From the NCBI RefSeq assembly GCF_018613895.1, contig NZ_JAGGPH010000016.1, forward strand, positions 1-64,000: a DNA stretch of 64,000 nt, read 5' to 3'. The translations under genes and the position numbers were made by a program. The first letter of the stretch is position 1. Every line of letters begins with the position of its first letter. Positions 6,914 through 15,173 of this stretch are shown piece by piece. The notes under the pieces were generated by a model that saw only the letters and a program-made list of their open reading frames with translations, had not been told where the DNA came from and made no database searches. Source of the DNA: Curtobacterium sp. ISL-83 (GTDB lineage: Bacteria; Actinomycetota; Actinomycetes; Actinomycetales; Microbacteriaceae).

Positions 6914-9571
6914 TCAGCCGGTGTTCTGCAGGCCGGCGGCGATCCCGTTCACCGTGAGGAGCAGCAGACGGTGGTCGCCGTCGGCCGGGTCGGTGCTGCC
7001 GGAGGTGCGGATCGCACGCAGCGCGCGCAGCTGCAGGTGGGACAGCGCGTCGACGTACGGACTGCGGAGCCGGACGGCCCGGGCCAGGACGGGCCGGTCC
7101 TCGAGCACGTCAGCGGCGCCGGAGATGCGGAGCACCCAGGCGCGCGTGCGGAGCATCTCGTCGAGCACCTTCGCCGCGAGGTCGTCGCGGTCGGCGAGCT
7201 CGAGGTACCGGCGGGCGATCTGCACGTCGGTCTTCGCGAGCGACATCTCGACGTTCTTGATCATCGCGCCGAAGAGCGGCCACTCGGCGGCCGCGGTGCG
7301 CAGGACCTCGACGTCGCCGACGGCCTCGAGCGCCGACCCGAGTCCGTACCAGCCGGCCAGGTTGATCCGGGCCTGCGTCCACGAGAACACCCACGGGATG
7401 GCGCGGAGGTCTTCGAGGGACTCCACGGACAGTCCGCGGCGGGCCGGGCGGGAGCCGAGCGGCAGGAGGCCGAGCTCCTCCATCGGGGTGACCCGCGCGA
7501 ACCACGGGGCGAATCCGTCCGCCTTCACGAGGTCGTAGAAGGCCGCGCGGGAGACGTCGTCGAGCTGCGTCGCGAGCGCGGCGAACCGGGTGGCCGCGAC
7601 CTCGGTGCGTTCCTCGTTCGACGGGGACGACGCGAACAACGTGGCCGACGCCATCTGCTCGAGGTGCCGGGCCGCGATGTCCTGGTCGCCGTACTGGGCG
7701 AAGATGACCTCGCCCTGCTCGGTGAGCTTCAGGCGGCCGTCGATCGACCCCGGGGGCTGCGCGAGGACGGCTTCGTTCGCCGGGCCACCGCCGCGGCCGA
7801 GGGAGCCGCCCCGGCCGTGGAAGAGCGTCAGCTCGATGTCGTGGTCTGTGGCCCACTGCGCGATCCGGGCCTGGGCGTCGTACAGCGCCAGGTTCGCCGA
7901 GACGGGTCCGACGTCCTTCGAGGAGTCGGAGTAGCCGAGCATGACCTCGAGCCGCCGACCGGTCGCTGCCAGTCGCCGCTGGAACGGCTCGGTCGTGACC
8001 GCTTCGTCGAGGATGTCGACGCTGGCGTGCAGGTCGGCGAAGGTCTCGAACAGCGGGATCACGTCGAGCACCGGTGCGGCCTCGACCGAGCCGAGCGCGG
8101 CCACGGCGAGTTCGTGCACGTTCGCGAGGTCGGCGGCCGACTGGGTGAAGGAGACGATGTACCGGCTCGCCGCCCGGAGGCCGTACCGCTGCTGCAGCGA
8201 CGCGATGGTGCGGAAGACCTCGAGGACCTCCTGCGTCATCGGGCTGAGCTCGCCACCGGCGCGGATCTCCGCCAGGGCGTTCCGGTGGACCTGCGAGTGC
8301 TGGCGGACCTCGAGCTCGGCGAGGTGGAACCCGAAGGTCTCGACCTGCCAGATGAGGTTCTGCAGCTCGCCGTTCGCGGGGCGGGGGGCGCCGCCGGCCA
8401 CGAGCGACGTCTGGATCGTGCGGAGGTCCGCGAGCAGTGCCTCGGGGCCGGAGTACGCGAGGGGACGCTCGCCCCGTCGGGTGGCGTCGATCCGCGCCGC
8501 GACGAAGAGCAGTGCGCGGCGGTGCGTCTCGTTCGGCGCACGCACCCCGATGCGCTCCGCGATGGCCGGGTCGAGGTGCTCCTGCTCGGCGACGAGCGCG
8601 GTCAGCCCGGCGTCCGCCGGGGTCTCGCTCGCGTCGAGGGTGAGGGTGCTGCCGATCCGGGTGGCGGCACGGGTGAGGCCGAGGAGCACGTGCTCGGCGG
8701 CGATCTCGGCCGCCTGACGCGTGACGTCGGCGGTGACGTGCGGGTTGCCGTCCCGGTCGCCACCGATCCACGTGCCGAAGCGGACGAACGCGGGCGCCTG
8801 CACGGGCACGCGGCCGGCGTCCTCGCCGAGGAGCCGGTCGTCGAGCAGGCGGTACACCTGCGGGACGATCTCGAACAGCGTCTGGTCGAAGACGCTCATC
8901 GCGGTCCGGACCTCGTCGAGCGGGGTCGGCCGGGTGGTGCGGAGCGGCGAGGTGCGGAGGAGCGTCGTGATCTCCTCGAGGAGCCGACGCTCGTTCTCGG
9001 CGCGTGCGGTCGCGTTCTTCAGGCGGTCGCGCTCGTCGATGAGGTCCGTGATGCGCCGCACGGCCGTGGTGACCGCACGTCGGCGGGCCTCGGTCGGGTG
9101 GGCCGTCAGGACGGGGTGGAACCGGAGCCCGGCGAGCCGTGCCGCTGCCGCGTCGGCACCGACCTGCTCGACGAGCGAGGCGTACGTCGCGGGGAACGAG
9201 TCGCCCGGAAGCCCGCCGTCGTCGCCACGGGCACGCAGCACGCGGACGCGGTGGTGCTCCTCGGCGAGGTTCGTCAGGTGGAAGTAGGTCGTGAACGCCT
9301 GCGCGACGGCCTCGGCCCGCTCGGCGGACAGCCCTGCGACGATCGCTTCCGCGTGTGCCGCGCCGTCCGCGTCGGACCCCTCGTAGGCGCCGATCACCGC
9401 GGCGCGCAGGGACTCCACGTCCCGCAGGAGGTCGTCGCCGCCGGTCTCGCGCAGCACCCGTCCGAGCAGGTTGCCGAGGTACCGGACGTCCGCGCGCAGG
9501 TCGCTGTCGACCGCACCGCTGACGTCGTCCCGTGCGCGCCCGTGGCGCGTCTGGCCGTCGATCGCCGTCAT
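6914..9571 (-). CDS. ppc: phosphoenolpyruvate carboxylase
   Basis: An 885-residue cytosolic enzyme that carboxylates PEP with bicarbonate to oxaloacetate, refilling the TCA cycle. The catalytic histidine lies in VLTAHPTEARRR, the glycine loop is FHGRGGSLGRGGGP, the SDSSKD motif is in GYSDSSKDVG, and the protein ends in the canonical QNTG that binds allosteric effectors. The length matches the family. The ATG at 9571 has an AAGGA ribosome binding site. The leader (9588-9635) can form a strong hairpin, and a palindromic terminator follows. It is transcribed alone. Confidence 0.98.
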   Translation of the reverse strand: MTAIDGQTRHGRARDDVSGAVDSDLRADVRYLGNLLGRVLRETGGDDLLRDVESLRAAVIGAYEGSDADGAAHAEAIVAGLSAERAEAVAQAFTTYFHLTNLAEEHHRVRVLRARGDDGGLPGDSFPATYASLVEQVGADAAAARLAGLRFHPVLTAHPTEARRRAVTTAVRRITDLIDERDRLKNATARAENERRLLEEITTLLRTSPLRTTRPTPLDEVRTAMSVFDQTLFEIVPQVYRLLDDRLLGEDAGRVPVQAPAFVRFGTWIGGDRDGNPHVTADVTRQAAEIAAEHVLLGLTRAATRIGSTLTLDASETPADAGLTALVAEQEHLDPAIAERIGVRAPNETHRRALLFVAARIDATRRGERPLAYSGPEALLADLRTIQTSLVAGGAPRPANGELQNLIWQVETFGFHLAELEVRQHSQVHRNALAEIRAGGELSPMTQEVLEVFRTIASLQQRYGLRAASRYIVSFTQSAADLANVHELAVAALGSVEAAPVLDVIPLFETFADLHASVDILDEAVTTEPFQRRLAATGRRLEVMLGYSDSSKDVGPVSANLALYDAQARIAQWATDHDIELTLFHGRGGSLGRGGGPANEAVLAQPPGSIDGRLKLTEQGEVIFAQYGDQDIAARHLEQMASATLFASSPSNEERTEVAATRFAALATQLDDVSRAAFYDLVKADGFAPWFARVTPMEELGLLPLGSRPARRGLSVESLEDLRAIPWVFSWTQARINLAGWYGLGSALEAVGDVEVLRTAAAEWPLFGAMIKNVEMSLAKTDVQIARRYLELADRDDLAAKVLDEMLRTRAWVLRISGAADVLEDRPVLARAVRLRSPYVDALSHLQLRALRAIRTSGSTDPADGDHRLLLLTVNGIAAGLQNTG

Positions 9572-9587
9572 CTGGTCCTTTCCGGTT

Positions 9588-9635
9588 CCACCCGGGAGGC
9601 TCGCCCGGGTCCGCCGGGAGGGTCGCCCCGGGTGG
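9588..9635. promoter_or_regulatory. inverted repeat in ppc leader
   Basis: CCACCCGGG at 9588-9596 pairs with CCCGGGTGG at 9627-9635, and the first arm can also pair with CCCGGG at about 9604-9609. The element lies 16 bases upstream of the ppc ATG. It could be an attenuator-like structure or an operator; nothing in the sequence decides between them. Confidence 0.35.
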
Positions 9636-9692
9636 CAGCAGCGTACCGGCACCCCGATGCCCGTGACGACAACCGTCCGGACGGAACAGCGC

Positions 9693-10382
9693 TCAGGCGG
9701 AGGCGGTCCCGCGGGCGTACGACCGCCGCCGCTCGTCGAGTTCGGCGAGGAGCCCGGCGTCGAGCACCTCGGCGAGTTCGACCTCGGCGATGACCCGCTC
9801 CTGCTCCTCGGCGCTCCACGGCGCGGCGTCGAGCTGGGCCCGGTACGTGGCGGTGAACGCCGCCGGGTCGGCGACCTGGTCGAAGATGCAGAAGAGGATG
9901 CCGTTCGTGTCGAAGCCGAACCGGTCCTCCAGCAGCCGTCCCATCGCGTCCCCGGCGGACAGGTCCCCGAGGTACCGCGTGTAGTGGTGCGCCACGAAGC
10001 CGCCCGGCGAGGTGGCCGCGACGTCGTTGAGGCGTCGCACGTACGTCGTCGTGGCGGCCGACGGGCAGACGAGCTCGGACCAGTCCGGGCCGATGAGGTA
10101 CTCGAGGTCCGCGCGGATCGCCGGCATCCGGGTGAGCTGCGGCGTGACGAAGGGCGCCACGACCGGGTGGTCGGCCATCCGGTCGGCGGCCCGCTCGAGC
10201 GCGTCGTACACGAAGGCGTACTGGCCGAGCAGGGCCGCGTAGTCGGCGACGTCGCAGTTCCCGGCGAGGAGGTCGGTCATGAAGTCGTTCCCCGCCGTGG
10301 CGCCCTGCGACCGGCGCCCCTCGGCCTGGAGGAGTCGCTGGGCCCGGAGCAGTTCGGAGAACGGGACGACGGGCGATGTCAT
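9693..10382 (-). CDS. heme oxygenase homologue lacking the proximal His
   Basis: A 229-residue protein of the biliverdin-producing heme oxygenase family, which opens heme to release iron, CO and biliverdin. The distal-helix signature HHYTRYLGDLSAGD (about residues 135-148) is intact. In the family the proximal heme ligand is a His eight residues before the conserved F(M)xDLL motif. Here that position is Gln (SQGATAGNDFMTDLL) and no His occurs in the first 70 residues. Heme binding may use another ligand, or the protein may no longer turn over heme. The start is covered by an iron box (10382-10400), consistent with iron-responsive expression, and TAGCCT lies six bases upstream, so the transcript is probably leaderless. 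Confidence 0.88.
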   Translation of the reverse strand: MTSPVVPFSELLRAQRLLQAEGRRSQGATAGNDFMTDLLAGNCDVADYAALLGQYAFVYDALERAADRMADHPVVAPFVTPQLTRMPAIRADLEYLIGPDWSELVCPSAATTTYVRRLNDVAATSPGGFVAHHYTRYLGDLSAGDAMGRLLEDRFGFDTNGILFCIFDQVADPAAFTATYRAQLDAAPWSAEEQERVIAEVELAEVLDAGLLAELDERRRSYARGTASA

Positions 10383-10400
10383 GAGGTAAGGCTAACCTCA
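10382..10400. promoter_or_regulatory. DtxR/IdeR-type iron box
   Basis: TGAGGTAAGGCTAACCTCA is a 19-bp palindrome close to the known IdeR/DtxR consensus TTAGGTTAGSCTAACCTAA. It overlaps the heme oxygenase -10 hexamer and start codon and lies 83 bp before the divergent siderophore-interacting protein gene. Repression under iron-replete conditions of at least the heme oxygenase gene is the expected outcome. Confidence 0.85.
10389..10394 (-). promoter_or_regulatory. -10 hexamer inside the iron box
   Basis: TAGCCT on the minus strand lies six bases before the heme oxygenase ATG at 10382 and is fully contained in the iron box. Confidence 0.6.
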
Positions 10401-10483
10401 GTAGGGCATCCGTCAACCAGGGAGCGCCGGGTGTCGCAGGAGATCCGAGTGTCACAGCAGATCCGAGAGGAACGTCGTCCCCG

Positions 10484-11353
10484 ATGAGCCAGGAGACCCC
10501 CGCCCCGAGCAGCGCGCGACCCGCTCGACCGCAGCACGTCTTCGTCGTCACCCGCACCGAACGGCTGTCGCAGCACATGGTCCGGGTCCACCTCGGCGGC
10601 CCCGCGTTCGACGCGTTCCTGGCCGGCGCGGACCCGGACCGGTTGGCGGCGACGGACCGGTACGTCAAGCTCCTCGTCGCGAAGCCCGGCCTCGGCCTGA
10701 CGCCCCCGTACGACCTCGACGCCCTGCGGACGCTCCTGCCGAAGGCCGACCTGCCCGCGCGGCGGACCTACACGGTGCGTGCCGTCGACGTCGAGGCGCG
10801 CACCATCGCCGTCGACTTCGTCGTGCACGGCGACGAGGGTCTGGCCGGGCCCTGGGCAGCCGCGGCGGTCCCGGGCGACACGATCGCCCTGTCGGGTCCC
10901 GGCGGCGGGTACGCGCCGTCGACCGATCCCGCGGTCACGCACGTCCTGCTCGGGGACGACAGCGCCCTCCCCGCGATCTCCTCGGCGCTCGAGGCGCTGC
11001 CGGACACCGCGAGGGGGGTCGCGCTCGTCGAGGTGGCCGGCCCGGACGACGAGCAGCCGCTGCGGCACCCGGCGGGGGTCGACCTGCGGTGGCTGCACCG
11101 CGACGCCCCCGGCGCCGAGCCGGGCACCCTGCTGGTGACGGCTGCTTCCGGGCTGGAGCGTCCCTCCCGGCCGGTCCAGGTGTTCGCGCACGGTGAGCGG
11201 TCCGCGATGCAGGCGCTCCGCCGGCTGCTGCAGGACGACTGGGGTCTCGAACGCGCGGAGCTGTCGCTGTCGGCCTACTGGGCGCGCGGTCGGGCCGAGG
11301 ACCGCTTCCAGCAGGAGAAGCGAGAGCCGGTCGGCACGATCTTCACCGCCTGA
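10484..11353 (+). CDS. siderophore-interacting FAD reductase (SIP family)
   Basis: A 289-residue flavoprotein of the ViuB/SIP family, which reduces ferric siderophores in the cytoplasm to release iron. Residues about 20-140 form the FAD-binding domain, with RRTYTVRAVD as the flavin-binding motif. Residues about 150-289 form the NAD(P)H-binding domain, with the typical C-terminal LSAYWARGRAEDRFQQEK. An iron box lies between it and the divergent heme oxygenase gene, so both are likely part of one iron-starvation response. AGAGGA lies 12 bases before the ATG, somewhat far for a ribosome binding site. Confidence 0.93.
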   Translation: MSQETPAPSSARPARPQHVFVVTRTERLSQHMVRVHLGGPAFDAFLAGADPDRLAATDRYVKLLVAKPGLGLTPPYDLDALRTLLPKADLPARRTYTVRAVDVEARTIAVDFVVHGDEGLAGPWAAAAVPGDTIALSGPGGGYAPSTDPAVTHVLLGDDSALPAISSALEALPDTARGVALVEVAGPDDEQPLRHPAGVDLRWLHRDAPGAEPGTLLVTAASGLERPSRPVQVFAHGERSAMQALRRLLQDDWGLERAELSLSAYWARGRAEDRFQQEKREPVGTIFTA

Positions 11354-11404
11354 CGGCTGCCGGGGGTGCGGCCGGCAGGCGCGGTGCGCGTCGGTGGGCG
11401 CGGC

Positions 11405-11410
11405 TAGCGT
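11405..11410 (+). promoter_or_regulatory. -10 hexamer, leaderless GIY-YIG-like gene
   Basis: TAGCGT lies seven bases before the ATG at 11418 and no ribosome binding site is present. Confidence 0.6.
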
Positions 11411-11417
11411 TCCCGGC

Positions 11418-11984
11418 ATGGTCACCTCGTGCTGCGTGCCCGGTTGCGCCGGCGTCGTCCTCCCCGCGGCCGTCGGTACCGTGCCGTTGTGCGCCGGGCA
11501 CCTCGTGCTCGTCGCCGACCTGGCCGAGGTGCACTTCGGCATCGAGGACGCACTCCCCGGCCCGTGTCCCGTCTGCGGCTCGCGGACCGGGGTGCGCTAC
11601 CCGTCCGGGTCGGTGTGCGCCCGGTGCGAGTGGCGGTGGGGCGACGTGCCGGACGGGGACCTCGCGCCGCCGCGGGTGGACGTCGTGTACTACCTGCGGA
11701 TGCGGGACGACTTCGGGGACCGCATCAAGATCGGCACGACGACGAACCCGCGCCAGCGGCTCGCGGCCATCCCCCACCAGGACCTCCTCGCGTTCGAGCG
11801 TGGTGACCGGGCACTGGAGCGGCGGCGGCACGCGCGGTTCGCGGCGACGCGGTACCCCGGGACGGAGTGGTTCCGGGTCACCCCCGAGCTGCTCGCCCAC
11901 GTGGACGCCGTCGCGGCGGGCGTCAGCGACCCGTGGGAGCTGCACGCGCGGTGGACGAGCGAGGCACTCGCGCTGCGCGGGTGA
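11418..11984 (+). CDS. zinc-finger / GIY-YIG-like (T5orf172) protein
   Basis: A 188-residue protein. The N-terminus has a putative zinc finger (C5/C6, C10, C25, H28), followed by a second CxxC pair set at C50-C53 and C67-C70. Residues about 88-160 resemble the T5orf172/Mug113 branch of the GIY-YIG nuclease superfamily: VYYLRM, IKIGTTTNPRQRL, a conserved Glu in RALERRRH (E134) and EWFRV. Functions of such single-domain chromosomal proteins are mostly unknown; DNA binding or cleavage is an inference. It appears to be leaderless and transcribed alone, converging on the GMC operon. Confidence 0.78.
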   Translation: MVTSCCVPGCAGVVLPAAVGTVPLCAGHLVLVADLAEVHFGIEDALPGPCPVCGSRTGVRYPSGSVCARCEWRWGDVPDGDLAPPRVDVVYYLRMRDDFGDRIKIGTTTNPRQRLAAIPHQDLLAFERGDRALERRRHARFAATRYPGTEWFRVTPELLAHVDAVAAGVSDPWELHARWTSEALALRG

Positions 11985-12056
11985 GCCGGCGGCCGGCGGG
12001 CGCCGGGAGTTCGGGCGCGAGACGGGCACGTCCGCTCGAGGCGCCGCCGAGTTCGT

Positions 12057-12123
12057 GAGACGCCGCGGAAAACGGCGGCGTCTCGAACGCAATCGGGCGT
12101 CTCGCGCGCAATCGGGCGTCTCG
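12057..12123. repeat. hairpin plus 17-bp direct repeats
   Basis: GAGACGCCGC / GCGGCGTCTC (12057-12066 and 12075-12084) form a hairpin with an eight-base loop containing AAAA. Two exact copies of CGCAATCGGGCGTCTCG follow at 12088-12104 and 12107-12123 with a 19-bp period. The block lies between converging genes and probably ends both transcripts. Confidence 0.55.
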
Positions 12124-12142
12124 CGCCGACGGGGGCGTGTCG

Positions 12143-13747
12143 TCACCCCAGCGGCATCCGCAACGCGCCGTCGTGGTCGTGCGTCCCGGTGGCCGTCGGA
12201 TCGGTGCGGAGCATGCGGTCCGCCGTCCGAAGCGACAGCGCCATGATCGTCAGCGCCGGGTTCGCGATGAGCGAGCTCGGGAAGACCGAGTTGTCGGCGA
12301 TCCACAGGTTCGGCACGTCCCACGAGCGCCCGTCGGGATCCACCACCGAGCGGTCACGGTCCCGGCCCATCCGGGCAGTGCCGATCGTGTGGGCGGTCCG
12401 CTCGAGCACGCGCACGTCGGTGCCTCCCGCCGCTTCGACGATGGCGGTCATGGTGCGGACCGCGTGCTGCTCGATGGCCCGCTCGTTCGCACCGGACGAG
12501 AACGTGACCCGGGCACGTGGGACACCGTGCTCGTCGCGCTCCTCGGCCAGGACCAGCTGGTTGTCCTCGGCGGGCAGGCACTCCGCGTTGATCCCGACTC
12601 CTGCGGTCCGGGGGTAGTCGCGCATCGCACGCACCAGCTCCGCACCACGGAGGCCCCCACCCCGCACCAGGGTGGTGGCGAACGTGAGCGGCTGCACCCC
12701 GAGGCTCTGGATCAGGTAGCCGCCGGCGAAGTCCGCACCGGCCGGGCGCACGAAGTCCTCGGTGATGATGGAGGACGGGTACCCGCGGTACGAGCGCATC
12801 GACTCGTCGAAGGTCGCCCACACCTGCGTCGCTCCGTGCGCGGTGAAGTTGCGACCGACCTGCCCGCTGCTGTTCGCCAGCCCCGTGTGGAGGAGCAGGC
12901 GCGGGGTCTCGACCCCGCCCGCGGCGAGGACGAGCGATCGGCAGCGCTGTCGGCGCTCCCGCCCACCGGACGTGTACAGGACGGCCTCGACCCGACCGGA
13001 CGCGTCCAGCTCGATGCCGTGCACGAAGGAGCGGGGACGGATCTCGGCCCCGAAGGCCACGGCGGCGGGCAGGTAGGTGGTGTCCATCGAGACCTTGGCG
13101 CCGTTGCGGCAGCCCTGGTGGCACGATCCGCACGAGACGCAGGCGTGTCGGAGGCCGTGGTGCTCCTGCATCCGGTCCTCGGTCGTCAGCGCGACGGGAG
13201 CGTCCACCGCGGTGATCCCGAGCGCCGCCGTCCCGCGGAGCATCATGTCCGAGGACGCGTTCCGCGCCGGCGGGCGCATCCGGTACCGGCGACCGGGGTC
13301 CCACGGGTAGTGCTCGGGACCGGCGACGCCCACGTCGTGCTCGACCCGCTCGATGTACGCGGTCAGTTCGGCGTGGTCGATCGGCCAGTCCTCGCCGCGG
13401 CCGGACTCGGTGCGGAGCCGGAGGTCGTGCACGCTCGGCCGCGGGGTGAACGCACCCCAGTGCAGGGTCGACCCGCCGACGCCCGTGCCGCTGTTGTTCG
13501 GGCCGAACGCCGTAGGGGCGTCGCCGCCGGAGAGTCGCTCGCTCATCCAGTTGATGTCGGCGGGGGCCTCGACCTCGTCGGGCAGGTGCTCCCCCGGCTC
13601 GGTGTTGTCGCCCGCCTCGAGCGCGACCGCCGTGAGGCCGGCGCGTGCCAGGCGTGCGAGCAGGGGCGCACCGCCCGCTCCCGTGCCGACCACGACCACG
13701 TCGACCACCTCGTCGTCGCCGTACCGGCGCTGCGTGTCGAGCTTCAT
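12143..13747 (-). CDS. GMC-family oxidoreductase
   Basis: A 534-residue FAD-dependent GMC oxidoreductase (choline/gluconate dehydrogenase-like). The FAD-binding GxGxxG motif is VVVGTGAGGAPLLARLA (about residues 18-34), followed by the acidic ribose-binding end VALEAGDN. The C-terminal catalytic pair lies in HTIGTARMG and in NPALTIMALSLR. A cluster CVSCGSCHQGCRNGAK (about 200-215) resembles the Cys-rich segment of membrane-linked gluconate 2-dehydrogenase large subunits. There is no Tat or Sec signal. The start overlaps the upstream fused gene by four bases (13744-13747), so the two proteins are co-translated and probably form a complex. Confidence 0.9.
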   Translation of the reverse strand: MKLDTQRRYGDDEVVDVVVVGTGAGGAPLLARLARAGLTAVALEAGDNTEPGEHLPDEVEAPADINWMSERLSGGDAPTAFGPNNSGTGVGGSTLHWGAFTPRPSVHDLRLRTESGRGEDWPIDHAELTAYIERVEHDVGVAGPEHYPWDPGRRYRMRPPARNASSDMMLRGTAALGITAVDAPVALTTEDRMQEHHGLRHACVSCGSCHQGCRNGAKVSMDTTYLPAAVAFGAEIRPRSFVHGIELDASGRVEAVLYTSGGRERRQRCRSLVLAAGGVETPRLLLHTGLANSSGQVGRNFTAHGATQVWATFDESMRSYRGYPSSIITEDFVRPAGADFAGGYLIQSLGVQPLTFATTLVRGGGLRGAELVRAMRDYPRTAGVGINAECLPAEDNQLVLAEERDEHGVPRARVTFSSGANERAIEQHAVRTMTAIVEAAGGTDVRVLERTAHTIGTARMGRDRDRSVVDPDGRSWDVPNLWIADNSVFPSSLIANPALTIMALSLRTADRMLRTDPTATGTHDHDGALRMPLG

Positions 13748-15090
13748 CGTCGTGCTCCCGTCGGTTCCCATGCTTCGCGCGATCCGGCGGAGAGGAGCTG
13801 GAAGCCCTGCTTGCGGACGCCGTCGCCGCCGTTCGCGAAGCCGTCGTAGTCGATCTCCGCCATGGTCGCTGGGTGCGCCAGCCAGTGCCGGACCAGGTCC
13901 ACGCTGGCGTCCTCGAACCACAGCCGGAGCTGCTCGGCCGTCATGGTCCGGCCGTCCGCGCCCGTGCCGGCGGCGACCTGGTCGAGCACGTCGGCCAGCT
14001 CGGTGCCCGGGTGGGCCGCGGCCGAGGCGACGGCGTCGAGCGCCGCACCGTACGCCTCCCGGTCGGTCGGCATGCCGTCGTGCCGCCACCCGTCGCCGTC
14101 CCCCGCCGCCAGCTGCGCGTCGACGCGCAGAGCCAGGTCGACCTGCGGGCCGTCCGGCTGGGGCACCACGATGCGCGCGACCGCGCGGAGCGTCTCGAGC
14201 TGGGACCGGGTGAGCACCTGCGGCTCGGCGGCGGGGTCGTCGGGCAGGGACCGGGCGGCGAGGGCCTTCCGGGTGCGGGCACTGACCCGCGGCGAGGCGA
14301 TCACCCGCGCCGTGCCCCGCGGCACGACCGGCCCGTGGTCGACGCGGTCGGCCCAGAAGCCGCCGATCGCCGCGGCGACCTCGTCCGGGCGTTCCCAGGG
14401 CAGCAGGTGTGCCGCACCCTCGATCACCCCGAGGGTGCCCTGCGGCCAGTGCGGGAGGGTCAGGTCGCGCTGGGCGTCGACGCCGAGGTCGCCGTCCTCG
14501 GCACCGGCCAGCACGAGGGCCGGGACCGGGTTCGGGGCGGCGCTGCCGGACCAGTCCTCACGGCTGCCGCGTTCGAGCCACGCACGCCACGCGGCCGGGT
14601 CGCTGCGTTCGACGTCGTCCAGGGCGGTGTCGAGCCGATCGGGAGGCAGCGTCGTGGCGGTGTTCGCGTCGACGAAGGTGCGAGCGTGCTCCGACGAGAT
14701 CGCACGTCCGGCGACCCAGCCGAGCATCTCGGTCCGACGGTCCTCGTCCATCGGCTCGGGTGCGAGCGGCGACGCGGCGAGCAGGACGACGGCACGCAAC
14801 CCGAACAGGCCGTTCGCGCCGGACATGGTGCGGTCGGCGACCACCGTGGCGATCTTCCCGCCCATCGAGTGCCCGATCAGCGCCCACTGCGTCGCACCGC
14901 TCGCCCCGATCGCGTGTTCGACGAGCACGGCCATCTCCTCGACCGTGGCGCCCGCGGATCCGCGGCTCGTGCCGAAGCCGGGCAGGTCGATCCCCACCAG
15001 GTCGAGCCGACCCGCCAGCCGGGTCCGGAGGAGCGCGAACTCCTCCGAGCTCGAGCCCAGGGCGTGGAGGCAGAACGCGGTGGCCGTCAT
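13744..15090 (-). CDS. alpha/beta hydrolase fused to gluconate dehydrogenase subunit 3-like domain
   Basis: A 448-residue protein with two domains in one open frame. Residues 1-250 are an alpha/beta hydrolase with nucleophile Ser75 in GHSMGG, a probable acid near AGAEDGDLG (198-201) and His228 in GAAHLL. Residues about 292-448 match the gluconate 2-dehydrogenase subunit 3 family (LTRSQLETLRAVARIVVPQP, LRLWFEDASVDLVRHWLAHP and DGFANGGDGV). Subunit 3 proteins normally carry a Tat signal and escort a GMC catalytic subunit; here the leader is replaced by a cytoplasmic hydrolase. The overlap with the GMC gene fits that partnership. TACAAC six bases before the ATG suggests a leaderless start. Confidence 0.85.
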   Translation of the reverse strand: MTATAFCLHALGSSSEEFALLRTRLAGRLDLVGIDLPGFGTSRGSAGATVEEMAVLVEHAIGASGATQWALIGHSMGGKIATVVADRTMSGANGLFGLRAVVLLAASPLAPEPMDEDRRTEMLGWVAGRAISSEHARTFVDANTATTLPPDRLDTALDDVERSDPAAWRAWLERGSREDWSGSAAPNPVPALVLAGAEDGDLGVDAQRDLTLPHWPQGTLGVIEGAAHLLPWERPDEVAAAIGGFWADRVDHGPVVPRGTARVIASPRVSARTRKALAARSLPDDPAAEPQVLTRSQLETLRAVARIVVPQPDGPQVDLALRVDAQLAAGDGDGWRHDGMPTDREAYGAALDAVASAAAHPGTELADVLDQVAAGTGADGRTMTAEQLRLWFEDASVDLVRHWLAHPATMAEIDYDGFANGGDGVRKQGFQLLSAGSREAWEPTGARR

Positions 15091-15096
15091 GTCTCG

Positions 15097-15102
15097 GTTG
15101 TA
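15097..15102 (-). promoter_or_regulatory. -10 hexamer, fusion gene
   Basis: TACAAC lies six bases before the ATG at 15090; the final T of the consensus is missing. Confidence 0.4.
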
Positions 15103-15173
15103 CCGGTGACTCGTCACCGGACTCAGGCCGGTGTACCCCGCAGGGTGTGACGCGAGCGCGGGCCGGGACACCG

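Noticed and set aside
6545-9793. A 1,082-codon open frame on the plus strand opposite ppc
   Set aside because: It mirrors the codons of ppc and its neighbours, has Arg/Gly/Asp-rich shadow composition and no family motif. Long antisense frames are normal at this GC content.
12088-12123. Possible CRISPR-like repeats
   Set aside because: Only two 17-bp copies with a two-base spacer, GC-rich and adjacent to a hairpin; no cas genes.
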